From assembly GCA_024643455.1 (NCBI GenBank), contig JAHEMV010000004.1, positions 1 to 37,064 of the forward strand: a stretch of 37,064 nt of DNA. The letters run 5' to 3'. Within the stretch, counting starts at the first letter, position 1. Every line of letters begins with the position of its first letter. The stretch is from Cytophagales bacterium (GTDB lineage: Bacteria; Bacteroidota; Bacteroidia; Cytophagales; Cyclobacteriaceae). Positions 26,551-35,643 of the stretch are shown piece by piece. A program made the position numbers and the translations under genes. The notes under the pieces were generated by a model that did not search any database, was not told the origin of the DNA, and saw only the letters and a list, made by a program, of their open reading frames with translations.

Positions 26551-29500
26551 ATGAATTTACTCCACCTCATATACAGGTCCCTGTTTTATTATTGGAAATC
26601 ACATCTGACAGTCGTCATCGGTGTGGCAATTTGCACAATGGTCATCACTGGCACATTGATCGTGGGAGATTCTATCCGATCCAGTCTCGAATTGACGACT
26701 CAACTTCGACTGGGGAAAACAGAATATTTATTTTCCGGAATAGACAGGTATTTTCGATCAACACTGGCAGAGGAAGTAAAAAAAGAACTTCAAATCGATG
26801 TAGCACCCATACTTCAATTAAATGGATTTGCCTCTTCACAGGGAGGTCAATTAAAGCTAAATAATGTTCAGGTTATTGGTATTGATAATCAATTTCAATC
26901 TTTTCTTCCAGACGATATCAAACTTGGATCGCCAGCAAATGGAGAAGCTTATATAAGTGAAAATCTTGCACAACGTTTACAACTCAAAGAAGGCGATGCA
27001 CTGCTATTGCGTGTGGAGAAAGCAAGTCAAATTCCAAAAAATGCCCCATTTGTTACAGATCAGGAAAACCAGGTTTCCATTCGGTTAACAGTTAAAAAAA
27101 TATTAAGTCCTATAGAGCTTGGAAGGTTCAATTTGAAAACCTCGCAAACTGCACCATTCAATGTATTTCTATCCTTGACATTTCTGAATGAAGAAATGGA
27201 TCTATCTGAAAAAGCCAATAAAATCCTATTTCATTCAACTCTTGACAATGAACAAAATATCCGTGAAGCGATAAGAAAGCATTTTACTTTAGAAGATAGG
27301 GCATTGAACGTCATTTCTGTTATGGATAGTTCATTATTTGAGATCACTTCTGAACGTATATTTCTAGATTCTGCCATTACTAAAAAGGTTAATGAAATCG
27401 TTCCTCAGGCCAAAGAAATATTGACTTATATGATCAATTCATTTGAGGTTCACGGTAAAGAAACACCCTATTCTTTTCTATCTGCAGGACCTTTTTTGAA
27501 TCCTGATTCAGGATTAAACTATGAAGTTATTATCAATTCATGGATGGCTGCAGATTTAAATGCCTCTATTGGCGACAGCATGAAAATATCGTATTTCATC
27601 ATTGGACCTCTGCGGCAACTGCTCGAAGAAAGTCATTGGTTTATCATCACGGATATAGTGAAGATGGAGGGCATCTACAATGACAGAACCCTCATGCCGG
27701 ATCTTCCCGGCATGTCTGATGCAGGAAATTGTCGCGACTGGGAAGCTGGAGTACCCATAGAGTTGGACAGGATTCGCGACAAGGATGAGGATTACTGGAA
27801 TAACTATCGCGGTACACCAAAGGCATTCATCAACTATGAAACTGGGAAAAAATTATGGCAAAATCGATATGGCGTTTCTACAGCAATTCGGATACCTTCT
27901 TCAACCATCGACAAAGAAACTCTGGAGAATAATCTCTCACAGGCAATTTCACCTGAGTCGCTGGGATTCACGCTTCATCCAGTCAAAAAGGAAGGACTTA
28001 CTGCAGCAAGCGGAGGGGTCGATTTCGGCCAGCTTTTTATGGGGTTGAGTTTCTTTTTGCTGGTTGCCGGATTGATCCTGATGGCTTTACTTTTTAACCT
28101 GCATCTGGAAAAACGGATGGGTGAGATCGGTACATTAAAAGCACTTGGATACTCCTACTCATCCATCAGGAAGATCATTTTATCAGAAGGGTTGTTCATT
28201 GCAATTCCGGGCGTAATTATTGGTGGAATATTTGCCATACTGTATAATAAAATCATTTTTTACGCACTCAATACTGTCTGGTATGCCATTGTCCTGACCG
28301 ATATCTTGCAGGAAGTTATTCTGGTCAAAACGTTGCTTTTAGGAATGGCGATCTCACTTCTCCTTATTTCAGTTTCCATCTGGTATAATGTAAATAGACG
28401 CCTAAAAGAAACCTCCTCTAGCTTACAACGCAACTTGAAAGAATCTAAAAAAAACAACAGGCTTGGTTGGCTCAAAGTTGGAGCATGGTCGACAGCTTTC
28501 ATTGCCATTGCAATGCTTGGGTATGAAGCAATATTCGGACAAATATTAAATACCGGCATTTTTTTTACCGGAGGAGGATTGTTGTTAGTATCGTTTATCC
28601 TACTTTTTTCAATCCTGATCAAAAAGGAAGGTATGATGTCGAATGAAGAACTTACCCAAGTTTCGCTGATTAGAAAAAATTTATCTCGAAATCCAGCAAG
28701 GAGTTTCAGGATTGTTATCCTTTTCGCACTTGGCACCTTTATCATAATTTCCACCGGTCTCAATAAGAAGGATCTGCACCAGGGCGCAAATGAACCGACT
28801 AGTGGAACAGGAGGTTTTCAATTTTATATGGAAACCACAATGCCAGTTTTAAAAGACCTCAATAATCCACAAAACCAACTGGATCAAGGTATTGAAAATC
28901 CTTTGGAATTTATTCAATTAAGAAAAAGTGAAGGAGATGATGCCAGCTGTCTGAATCTAAACAGGGTTGTCTCCCCAAGGATATTGGGAATTCCTCCGGA
29001 GCAACTTTCCGGAAGATTCACATTTATAAAATCCACAGAAGATCTTGATCCCGAAAATCCATGGATATCCATTCAAAAAGAGTTGGCGGGAGGTGTGATT
29101 CCTGCTGTTTTGGATCAAACAGTGATCCAATGGGGGTTGGGCAAAAAAGTAGGTGATACGCTTATTTACCGTGATGAAGCTGGAGATGAAATGAAGCTCA
29201 AAATTATTGGAGGACTGGCCAATTCGATTTTCCAGGGAAATGTGTTGATCGATAATCAATTGTTTCTAAAGCACTTCCCATCCAACAGTGGTTCTAATGT
29301 TTTTCTCATTAATGGTGCTACCGAGGAGCTGGATCAAAGCAGGGATGAACTCGCACGTTCATTTAGAAATGAAGGTGCCGAAATTGAAATCGCAGCAGAT
29401 CGCCTTGCTATGTTTAACCAGGTGGAAAATACTTATTTATCCATCTTTCTTTTACTGGGTGGATTAGCAATGATCCTTGGGACTGTTGGATTGGGAGTTT

Positions 29501-29811
29501 CGCTTGCAAGAAATATCCAGGATCGTGGAAGGGAGATAGGGATATTACGTGCTGTCGGATATCAAAAATCTAAAATTCTACAGATTATCGCTTACGAACA
29601 TTTGGCATTGCTGTTGGTTGGAACCTTGATAGGAGCCATCACTGCATTTGTCGCTACGCTACCCTCAATTTTATCAGAATTTGTCCAGGCTTCCTGGCAG
29701 ACTGCCGCGATGATTGTGGTGCTGATCCTGCTAAATGGCCTGCTCTGGATTTATGGAATTTCAAGGAATTATTTAAGAAAAGATTTGTTACTCACCTTGA
29801 GGGAAGAGTGA
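26551..29811 (+). CDS. ABC transporter permease with two FtsX-like domains (1086 aa)
   Basis: N-terminal TM plus large extracytoplasmic domain; 'EKRMGEIGTLKALGYSYSSIRKIILSEGL' and 'DRGREIGILRAVGYQKSKILQIIAYEHL' FtsX motifs. Confidence 0.92.
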   Translation: MNLLHLIYRSLFYYWKSHLTVVIGVAICTMVITGTLIVGDSIRSSLELTTQLRLGKTEYLFSGIDRYFRSTLAEEVKKELQIDVAPILQLNGFASSQGGQLKLNNVQVIGIDNQFQSFLPDDIKLGSPANGEAYISENLAQRLQLKEGDALLLRVEKASQIPKNAPFVTDQENQVSIRLTVKKILSPIELGRFNLKTSQTAPFNVFLSLTFLNEEMDLSEKANKILFHSTLDNEQNIREAIRKHFTLEDRALNVISVMDSSLFEITSERIFLDSAITKKVNEIVPQAKEILTYMINSFEVHGKETPYSFLSAGPFLNPDSGLNYEVIINSWMAADLNASIGDSMKISYFIIGPLRQLLEESHWFIITDIVKMEGIYNDRTLMPDLPGMSDAGNCRDWEAGVPIELDRIRDKDEDYWNNYRGTPKAFINYETGKKLWQNRYGVSTAIRIPSSTIDKETLENNLSQAISPESLGFTLHPVKKEGLTAASGGVDFGQLFMGLSFFLLVAGLILMALLFNLHLEKRMGEIGTLKALGYSYSSIRKIILSEGLFIAIPGVIIGGIFAILYNKIIFYALNTVWYAIVLTDILQEVILVKTLLLGMAISLLLISVSIWYNVNRRLKETSSSLQRNLKESKKNNRLGWLKVGAWSTAFIAIAMLGYEAIFGQILNTGIFFTGGGLLLVSFILLFSILIKKEGMMSNEELTQVSLIRKNLSRNPARSFRIVILFALGTFIIISTGLNKKDLHQGANEPTSGTGGFQFYMETTMPVLKDLNNPQNQLDQGIENPLEFIQLRKSEGDDASCLNLNRVVSPRILGIPPEQLSGRFTFIKSTEDLDPENPWISIQKELAGGVIPAVLDQTVIQWGLGKKVGDTLIYRDEAGDEMKLKIIGGLANSIFQGNVLIDNQLFLKHFPSNSGSNVFLINGATEELDQSRDELARSFRNEGAEIEIAADRLAMFNQVENTYLSIFLLLGGLAMILGTVGLGVSLARNIQDRGREIGILRAVGYQKSKILQIIAYEHLALLLVGTLIGAITAFVATLPSILSEFVQASWQTAAMIVVLILLNGLLWIYGISRNYLRKDLLLTLREE

Positions 29812-29906
29812 TTATTAAAAATTCCAAACAATGAAAATCTGATTTGATATATGCAATAAAAAAAGATTGATATTTTCCTTATCCTGTTTTTGTACACAAT
29901 TAAATA

Positions 29907-31262
29907 CTACTTCTCCCCTACAGCTACTATTCCTTCCTGTGTCCTGAAAAATACAATTCCATCGGAAATCGCCGGAGTAACCATACAGATAGCATTGAGC
30001 TCATTTTCAGCTATTACTTTAAATTCCTTTCCACACAAAATGGTATACACCTTCCCTTCATCATTTACAGCAAACAAATGATCATCAGCAATGACTGGTG
30101 AGGCTGTGAAGCTGCTGGCTCGTCCTAACTTTTCATGATAAATCTCTTCGCCTGTTTTAGCATCAAAACAATCCAGCTGGCCATTCCAATTCAGGTTATA
30201 CAGCAAATCCTTATACAGTATCATAGTTTGCATGTAAGAACCTCCACGTGGTGTACTCCATTTAATAAAATTATTGCTAGTTGCTCCGTCCGCTAAAGTT
30301 ATGTCTCCTGTGGCCTCATTACTGACAGCCAAAATAGGTGATTGGGGCCCATGAGCACTGTTGAAATAGACGAACCCATCCCCGATAATTGGCGTTGGGA
30401 TTTGAATATCACCTCCTCCAGACATTCGCCAAACTTCTTCTCCAGTTTCCAGATCATATCCACCACGATGTTTAAACCCATTCACTGCTACAATTTTTCT
30501 TCCATTAGATTCATACACATTCGGCGTACACCATCCTGGATATTCATCGCGATCCTGTTTCCAAATTTCCTTTCCTGTCTTTACCTCAAATGCCGCTACA
30601 AAAGAATTCTCCATTACATCGCATTGAATTATTACCTTGTTTTCATAAATAATTGGTGAACTGGCAAATTCCCATTCGGCGGATTCTACCCTGAAAAAAA
30701 CCGATCTTAACACTCCAAAATCCTTTTTCCACTGCAGGTTTCCTTCCATATCGTAACAATACAGCCCTTCCGAGCCAAAAAAAGCGACAACAAAATTACC
30801 ATCGGTGGCTATAGAGCAATTGGCGTGTGAAGATTTAGGATGGCGCTTTTGTTCAGGAATCCCGAGATATGCCAGCTTTTCCCAAATGACCTCACCTGTT
30901 GTTTTATTAATACAAAATACTTTCCATTCATGTTCCGAATTGTCATTTACTGATCCGATATCGCCATAAATCCCTTCTTTTAATCCTTCTTTGTCCTTAT
31001 CACTGATGGCTGTTGTAATAAATAATTTATCCTCCCAGATGACAGGGCTACTCATTCCTAGACCTGGCATCTCTAAATGCCATATTATATTATTGCCTGT
31101 TTTCACATCCCATACTTCGGGTAAATGGGCTTTGTCGAGAACGCCTGATGACATATAACCTCGGTATTGTGACCATTGCCTTTCAGGATTTGTCTGAGCA
31201 TAAATTGTAAAATCTGATATGATCAGTGCTACCGTTAGTAAAAATTGATAACGCTTCTTCAT
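29907..31262 (-). CDS. Secreted PQQ-like beta-propeller protein
   Basis: Signal peptide ending 'SDFTIYAQTNPERQWSQYRG'; 'GNNIIWHLEMPGLGMSSPVIWEDKLFITTAI', 'TGEVIWEK', 'TGKEIWKQDRDEYPGW', 'TGEEVWRMSGG' blades. Confidence 0.88.
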   Translation of the reverse strand: MKKRYQFLLTVALIISDFTIYAQTNPERQWSQYRGYMSSGVLDKAHLPEVWDVKTGNNIIWHLEMPGLGMSSPVIWEDKLFITTAISDKDKEGLKEGIYGDIGSVNDNSEHEWKVFCINKTTGEVIWEKLAYLGIPEQKRHPKSSHANCSIATDGNFVVAFFGSEGLYCYDMEGNLQWKKDFGVLRSVFFRVESAEWEFASSPIIYENKVIIQCDVMENSFVAAFEVKTGKEIWKQDRDEYPGWCTPNVYESNGRKIVAVNGFKHRGGYDLETGEEVWRMSGGGDIQIPTPIIGDGFVYFNSAHGPQSPILAVSNEATGDITLADGATSNNFIKWSTPRGGSYMQTMILYKDLLYNLNWNGQLDCFDAKTGEEIYHEKLGRASSFTASPVIADDHLFAVNDEGKVYTILCGKEFKVIAENELNAICMVTPAISDGIVFFRTQEGIVAVGEK

Positions 31263-31355
31263 GTGGATGTTTGTCTAAATCTGAAAAAATAGTGTGAGGT
31301 ATGAAGTTAGCGATTTTCAACTTTATAAATAACGAATACCAATAGTTAATTAGAA

Positions 31356-32024
31356 TTAAAAATACAGCTGATCCAATGTGATGTAGACTCCCAATAGGAT
31401 AATGATCCATCCGGCGATTTTTGGAAACTGTTTTGTCCAACGATTACTTAATCGCTGAATCAATCCACGATAAATTAATATACTTATGGTCATAATGGGG
31501 AATAAAGCACCCGCCGCATAAATTACTGGGAAGAGGATAGACTGGTCGTGCTTTACAGAAAGGGGAATCATCAAACCAAAAAAAATGGATGCTGTAGCAG
31601 GACAAAAAGTCAATGCAAGTAGAAAACCCAATATCAGGGACGAAAAAAATGATCCATTGGTAATCCAGTAATTCTTAGAAATCGAAATGCTTCTGTAAAA
31701 CTGATCCAGGTTGATGAGTTTTGTCTGTATCATCCCGGTTAAAATCAATAATGGCCCAAAAAAAGAAAGTACAATTCGCTGAAGGATCAAGCTTAACCTG
31801 GGTATTGAGAGCAACCCAAAATTGATTATTATTGCCAATAGGACAAATGCAATAATATAACCGGCACTAAAACTAAGGATCGCACCGATATGTCTTTTTT
31901 TACCGGATGATATACCAGAAATTAAAGAAATGGCGGAAATATTCGTCGCTAGAGGACATGGATGTAATGTTGTTGTAATCCCTAAAGCAAATATTCCAAG
32001 TGCTGGTATAAGCAAATCATTCAT
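31356..32024 (-). CDS. CcdA/ArsG-like membrane transporter (cytochrome-c-biogenesis / aromatic-arsenical permease-like family)
   Basis: Six hydrophobic helices; 'TTTLHPCPLATNISAISLISG' and 'LTFCPATASIFFGLMIPL' Pro/Cys motifs; overlaps the upstream ArsF-like fusion gene. Confidence 0.7.
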   Translation of the reverse strand: MNDLLIPALGIFALGITTTLHPCPLATNISAISLISGISSGKKRHIGAILSFSAGYIIAFVLLAIIINFGLLSIPRLSLILQRIVLSFFGPLLILTGMIQTKLINLDQFYRSISISKNYWITNGSFFSSLILGFLLALTFCPATASIFFGLMIPLSVKHDQSILFPVIYAAGALFPIMTISILIYRGLIQRLSNRWTKQFPKIAGWIIILLGVYITLDQLYF

Positions 32025-33558
32025 TACTTTTCAATATTTCAGTCAGTTCATTTGTTAAATTATCCTTAAAAGCGGCATCATCACGATACAACTCATTTGC
32101 TTTGGGCAGTATCCGTGCATAGGTTAATTCTTCTCCATCAAACTCAAATAAAACCAAAGCAGCGGCAAAAATACCTAGTTGCTCTACCAATTCCTGGTTG
32201 ATGGGATCATCAATTGTGAGTGTTTTAAAGACCACACTACCACTCTTTAAATCATCACTAAATAAGCTCTCTATTACAAATCGGGACATTTCTTCCATCT
32301 GAAGACATTGATAACATCTTTTTTCATTGTGAAATAATACCAGTTGTAGTTGTCCGTCAATAAGGGGTTGAAGCTGCTCAAATTTTGCAGCAGCCGGAGT
32401 AATTGTCTGTAATTCATAACATCTCCTGGCGGCCAGTAAACTACTTATAATGATAAATGCCATTAAAATCCATTTTATCAATCTTTGCGAATTAGACGGT
32501 GATTGCTCCAACCTTTCTCTGATCTGCTTTCTGAAAGTAGTATCAAATTTTATCTTAAATCCGGTATCCGTTATGGTCAGTTCATCCTTGATGGAATAAA
32601 AAGTGAGTGGGCATGATTCACCCTGATCAGGTTCGCTATACGCATTTAAAATTCCCTTTTTTACAAGATTATTAGCCTCTGTTACCTCTTCAGAGGGACA
32701 ACAACCCAACTTATCTGACAAATCACTGCCCACTAAGACAAAGTACTTTTTATTTTCATCCAGTAACTTTAAAAGACGATGCTTCAAGGGCTTGCTTACG
32801 CTATTCAATGCAGTCAGATCGGTTAAAAATTCCGGCACATTCTGCTTTTTGAGTTTCAACTCATTCATCAAAGTGGAAGGACCCTCTTTTATATACATTT
32901 CCTGAAAAAATACTGGAGGTTCACTTTCGCTATATTCCAAATGAAGAAAACCTTCCTTGCCGGTGAGTTGATCTACATATTCTGATGGAACAGCATTCCA
33001 TTTTCCTCGCCTGACCAAAGTGCCATCCTGAAGAATTAATGATCGAAATGGCCCTGGATAAAATAACATTTTTCGATTGGTGTTACCAGGATTTAAATCT
33101 TTTAATAGATTATAAAGATCTCCTAATATAAAATCAAAATCCTCGTTTTCATTTTCTGCTTTTGCTTCCTGGTCCTTTGCTTTTAATTCAATAAAGTTTT
33201 TGTAAGCAGGTAAACTAAGTACTTTCATTGTTTTTTCACAAACTCTGATATTCTGGCTCACAGGCAATAAATGAAGGTCATCATCAAGTGCAGCCAAAGC
33301 ACAACCTTTATAAACCGCTGTATTTCCGTCAAACCTACAAGGGCCATGTTTGCCTTTGGAGGCTTTAATAGTCCAGGAATCCCTGTCAAATGGCATATCA
33401 ACGATTTCAATGGCAACAAAGCCAATTTTCTCCATGTCTTTTAAGACTTCTTGCAGATTGCTGGTTTTGGTGATGATTTCATGGAGTTTAGGCAATCCCC
33501 TGTAAGCGTCGTCAAGATCGAGATAGGAAGGATCGTTCAAAAAAATTGTATCCATCAA
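32017..33558 (-). CDS. Fusion: N-terminal uncharacterised Cys-containing region + TM + C-terminal ArsF-like thioredoxin-fold domain
   Basis: C-terminal 'LQLVLFHNEKRCYQCLQMEEMSRFVIESLF' with CYQC; TM 'LIKWILMAFIIISSLLAA'; N-terminal Cys motifs 'GPCRFDG..YKGCALAALDD' and 'DKLGCCPSEEVTEAN'. Confidence 0.65.
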   Translation of the reverse strand: MMDTIFLNDPSYLDLDDAYRGLPKLHEIITKTSNLQEVLKDMEKIGFVAIEIVDMPFDRDSWTIKASKGKHGPCRFDGNTAVYKGCALAALDDDLHLLPVSQNIRVCEKTMKVLSLPAYKNFIELKAKDQEAKAENENEDFDFILGDLYNLLKDLNPGNTNRKMLFYPGPFRSLILQDGTLVRRGKWNAVPSEYVDQLTGKEGFLHLEYSESEPPVFFQEMYIKEGPSTLMNELKLKKQNVPEFLTDLTALNSVSKPLKHRLLKLLDENKKYFVLVGSDLSDKLGCCPSEEVTEANNLVKKGILNAYSEPDQGESCPLTFYSIKDELTITDTGFKIKFDTTFRKQIRERLEQSPSNSQRLIKWILMAFIIISSLLAARRCYELQTITPAAAKFEQLQPLIDGQLQLVLFHNEKRCYQCLQMEEMSRFVIESLFSDDLKSGSVVFKTLTIDDPINQELVEQLGIFAAALVLFEFDGEELTYARILPKANELYRDDAAFKDNLTNELTEILKSNE

Positions 33559-33563
33559 AATAG

Positions 33564-34685
33564 TTATCTTACCAATTCGATAATTTTTTCAATCAACTCT
33601 TTGACGGACACATCAGTTGTACCTATTCCCATGCTTATCCGGACCGAGCCAATAGCTTCCCGGTCTGTTCTCCCCATAGAAAGAATAATTCGCGAAGGTT
33701 CCATCTCGTTCGCATGACAGGCAGATCCGGTAGAAACCGAAAAACCTGATAAGGATAACGCTCCTACTATTTCTCGTCCGGAAAATCCTGGAAAGCTTAC
33801 CGAAAGCAATCCAGGAAGATCAGGTTCTGAACTGTTGATGACAAATTCAGGAAAATCCTCGAAGTGCTGTACTAATTCATTTTTTAACTGCCGGAGTCTT
33901 TTACTTTCATCCGCCATCACTTCAAGACTCCTTTTCAATGCTTTTACCATGGAAGCGACGGCAGCGACATCTTCAGTTCCTGCTCTTTTTCCCCACTCCT
34001 GCTTTCCTCCCATAATCAACGGTTCAAAATTCTCATCTCGCATTAATACGCCGGCAGCGCCTTTGACACTACCAAATTTATGTCCTGAAATCGTATAGTA
34101 GGTGCATGGAATTTCATCCATATTTACCGGGATATGCCCTACGGACTGCATCCCATCAACCATGAGTTTTACATTCCGTTCATCGCACAATTGTGCAATT
34201 TCAACTATTGGTTGAATCGCCCCCGTTTCATTGGACACATGGTTGACGCAAACAATGGAAATATCAGCATCCAGTGCTTTGACAAACTTTTTCAAATTGT
34301 AATGACCAGATTTCTCCGGGGAAAACAATTTTAGACTTTTTAAATGTTTTCGAGAAGCATACCACATCGAATCATGAACATCCATCGCCATCAGGATTTT
34401 TCCTTTCGGGTATTTATTTAAATGCCCCTCAATAATTGTATTATTCGCTTCAGAACCAGTAGCGGTAAGCAGCAGTCTACCATCATAAAAATGCAAAAGA
34501 TCACAAAACTCCTTTTTTAGCTCCAACAATTTTTGCTTCGTTGCTTTACCCTGTTGGTGAATAGAAGATGCATTAGCATAAAATGATTTACTTATTTCGC
34601 AATATTCATCCACTGCCCCCTGCCATGGTGGAGCAGAGGCCGCGTAATCAAAATATTTTGGATCGACTTGAAAGCCCATATTCAC
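33564..34685 (-). CDS. Cysteine desulfurase (NifS/IscS-type aminotransferase class V)
   Basis: PLP Lys 'TYYTISGHKFGSVKGAAGVL'; 'KRAGTEDVAAV'; active-site Cys loop 'FSVSTGSACHANEMEPSRIILSMG'. Confidence 0.93.
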   Translation of the reverse strand: MNMGFQVDPKYFDYAASAPPWQGAVDEYCEISKSFYANASSIHQQGKATKQKLLELKKEFCDLLHFYDGRLLLTATGSEANNTIIEGHLNKYPKGKILMAMDVHDSMWYASRKHLKSLKLFSPEKSGHYNLKKFVKALDADISIVCVNHVSNETGAIQPIVEIAQLCDERNVKLMVDGMQSVGHIPVNMDEIPCTYYTISGHKFGSVKGAAGVLMRDENFEPLIMGGKQEWGKRAGTEDVAAVASMVKALKRSLEVMADESKRLRQLKNELVQHFEDFPEFVINSSEPDLPGLLSVSFPGFSGREIVGALSLSGFSVSTGSACHANEMEPSRIILSMGRTDREAIGSVRISMGIGTTDVSVKELIEKIIELVR

Positions 34686-34731
34686 TAATTATTTACAGAC
34701 ATCTTCTTTTCAATGCATCGATTTCAATTTA

Positions 34732-34744
34732 CTGTAATTTACAG
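34732..34744. promoter_or_regulatory. 13-bp palindrome upstream of the cysteine desulfurase
   Basis: ctgtaa-t-ttacag perfect inverted repeat, 47 bp from ATG 34685; an extra tttacag half-site at 34692-34698. Confidence 0.4.
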
Positions 34745-34908
34745 CACCAGAACCAATGTCCCTGAAATTTTATTCAAATTCTGATTTTTTCATTTAGATA
34801 GTTTTTACTTTTTCAATTTAAAAGGATTATTTATTGGCATTTTTTAATCACTATGGCTTAACCATTTTAAAAAGCTTTAAGCGGTGTTTACAAATAAAAA
34901 GAAAAAAA

Positions 34909-34916
34909 TAGTTTTG
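34909..34916 (+). promoter_or_regulatory. Candidate Bacteroidota -7 box (TAGTTTTG) upstream of the NUDIX gene
   Basis: Matches TAnnTTTG; 38 nt before ATG 34955. Confidence 0.4.
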
Positions 34917-34954
34917 CTGAGTAAAATATCAAATAATGAATTCCTTAAGAGACT

Positions 34955-35371
34955 ATGAAAAAAAACAGGCCAAGTGTTGGTATAGGAGTTGTCGTCTTTA
35001 AAAATGGTAAAATCCTCCTTGGGAAAAGAAAAAATGCTCATGGAGAGGGTGCGTGGAGCTTTCCTGGAGGACATTTAGAATTTAATGAATCATGGGAGGA
35101 TTGTGCAAGACGTGAAACACTTGAAGAAACGGGTATAATCATTAAAAATATTCGTTTTGGGACTGCAACCAATGATATTTTTCAAAAGGAGAAAAAGCAC
35201 TATGTTACGATCTTCCTATTGTCTGACTATGATTCTGGAGAAGTAAAAATAATGGAACCTGAAAAATGCGAGCGTTGGGAATGGTTTGAGTGGAACAAAC
35301 TGCCCCAACCTCTTTTTGTTCCCATTCAGAATTTGCTGAAAAGAAACTATAATCCACTAAATCCGACTTAA
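34955..35371 (+). CDS. NUDIX hydrolase
   Basis: Nudix box 'GGHLEFNESWEDCARRETLEETGI'. Confidence 0.95.
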   Translation: MKKNRPSVGIGVVVFKNGKILLGKRKNAHGEGAWSFPGGHLEFNESWEDCARRETLEETGIIIKNIRFGTATNDIFQKEKKHYVTIFLLSDYDSGEVKIMEPEKCERWEWFEWNKLPQPLFVPIQNLLKRNYNPLNPT

Positions 35372-35575
35372 TTATATTTAAATAATTCATAAACTATATA
35401 ATCTGATCAAAGGAACGTCTCATGCCAAAGGAAAATAACCAGAACGGTTAATTTTGATTGACAATACCTTGCCTTAAGTTGGTTTTTGTTTTCTTACAAA
35501 TACTGGAAAAACAATAAGTGCAATCATACCCTTCAAAAGTATAACTTTATATTATCGAAGAGGTCAACATGTCGG

Positions 35576-35597
35576 TTCTTCTGGCCCATGAGAAGAA
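35576..35597. repeat. Stem-loop (ttcttct-ggcccatg-agaagaa) downstream of the OmpA gene
   Basis: Perfect 7-bp inverted repeat; no clear T tract. Confidence 0.35.
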
Positions 35598-35643
35598 GTG
35601 ACTAAGTTTAACAAATTATTATATTGTTTGAGCTTAGAGATTA

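Noticed and set aside
28260-28763. 167-aa antisense ORF within the FtsX permease
   Set aside because: Lies entirely inside a confident CDS on the opposite strand; no recognisable domain.
11909-31262. Propellers as canonical PQQ-dependent dehydrogenases
   Set aside because: Only the BamB/PQQ_2-type repeat fold is evident. I could not find the full quinoprotein alcohol dehydrogenase active-site set (vicinal CC plus Ca2+ ligands and catalytic Asp), and no pqq biosynthesis genes or cytochrome c are present.
31356-33558. Arsenic resistance operon (ArsF/ArsG)
   Set aside because: Family resemblance only; no ArsR, ArsC, ArsM or ArsB-like genes. The context is a cysteine desulfurase and propellers.
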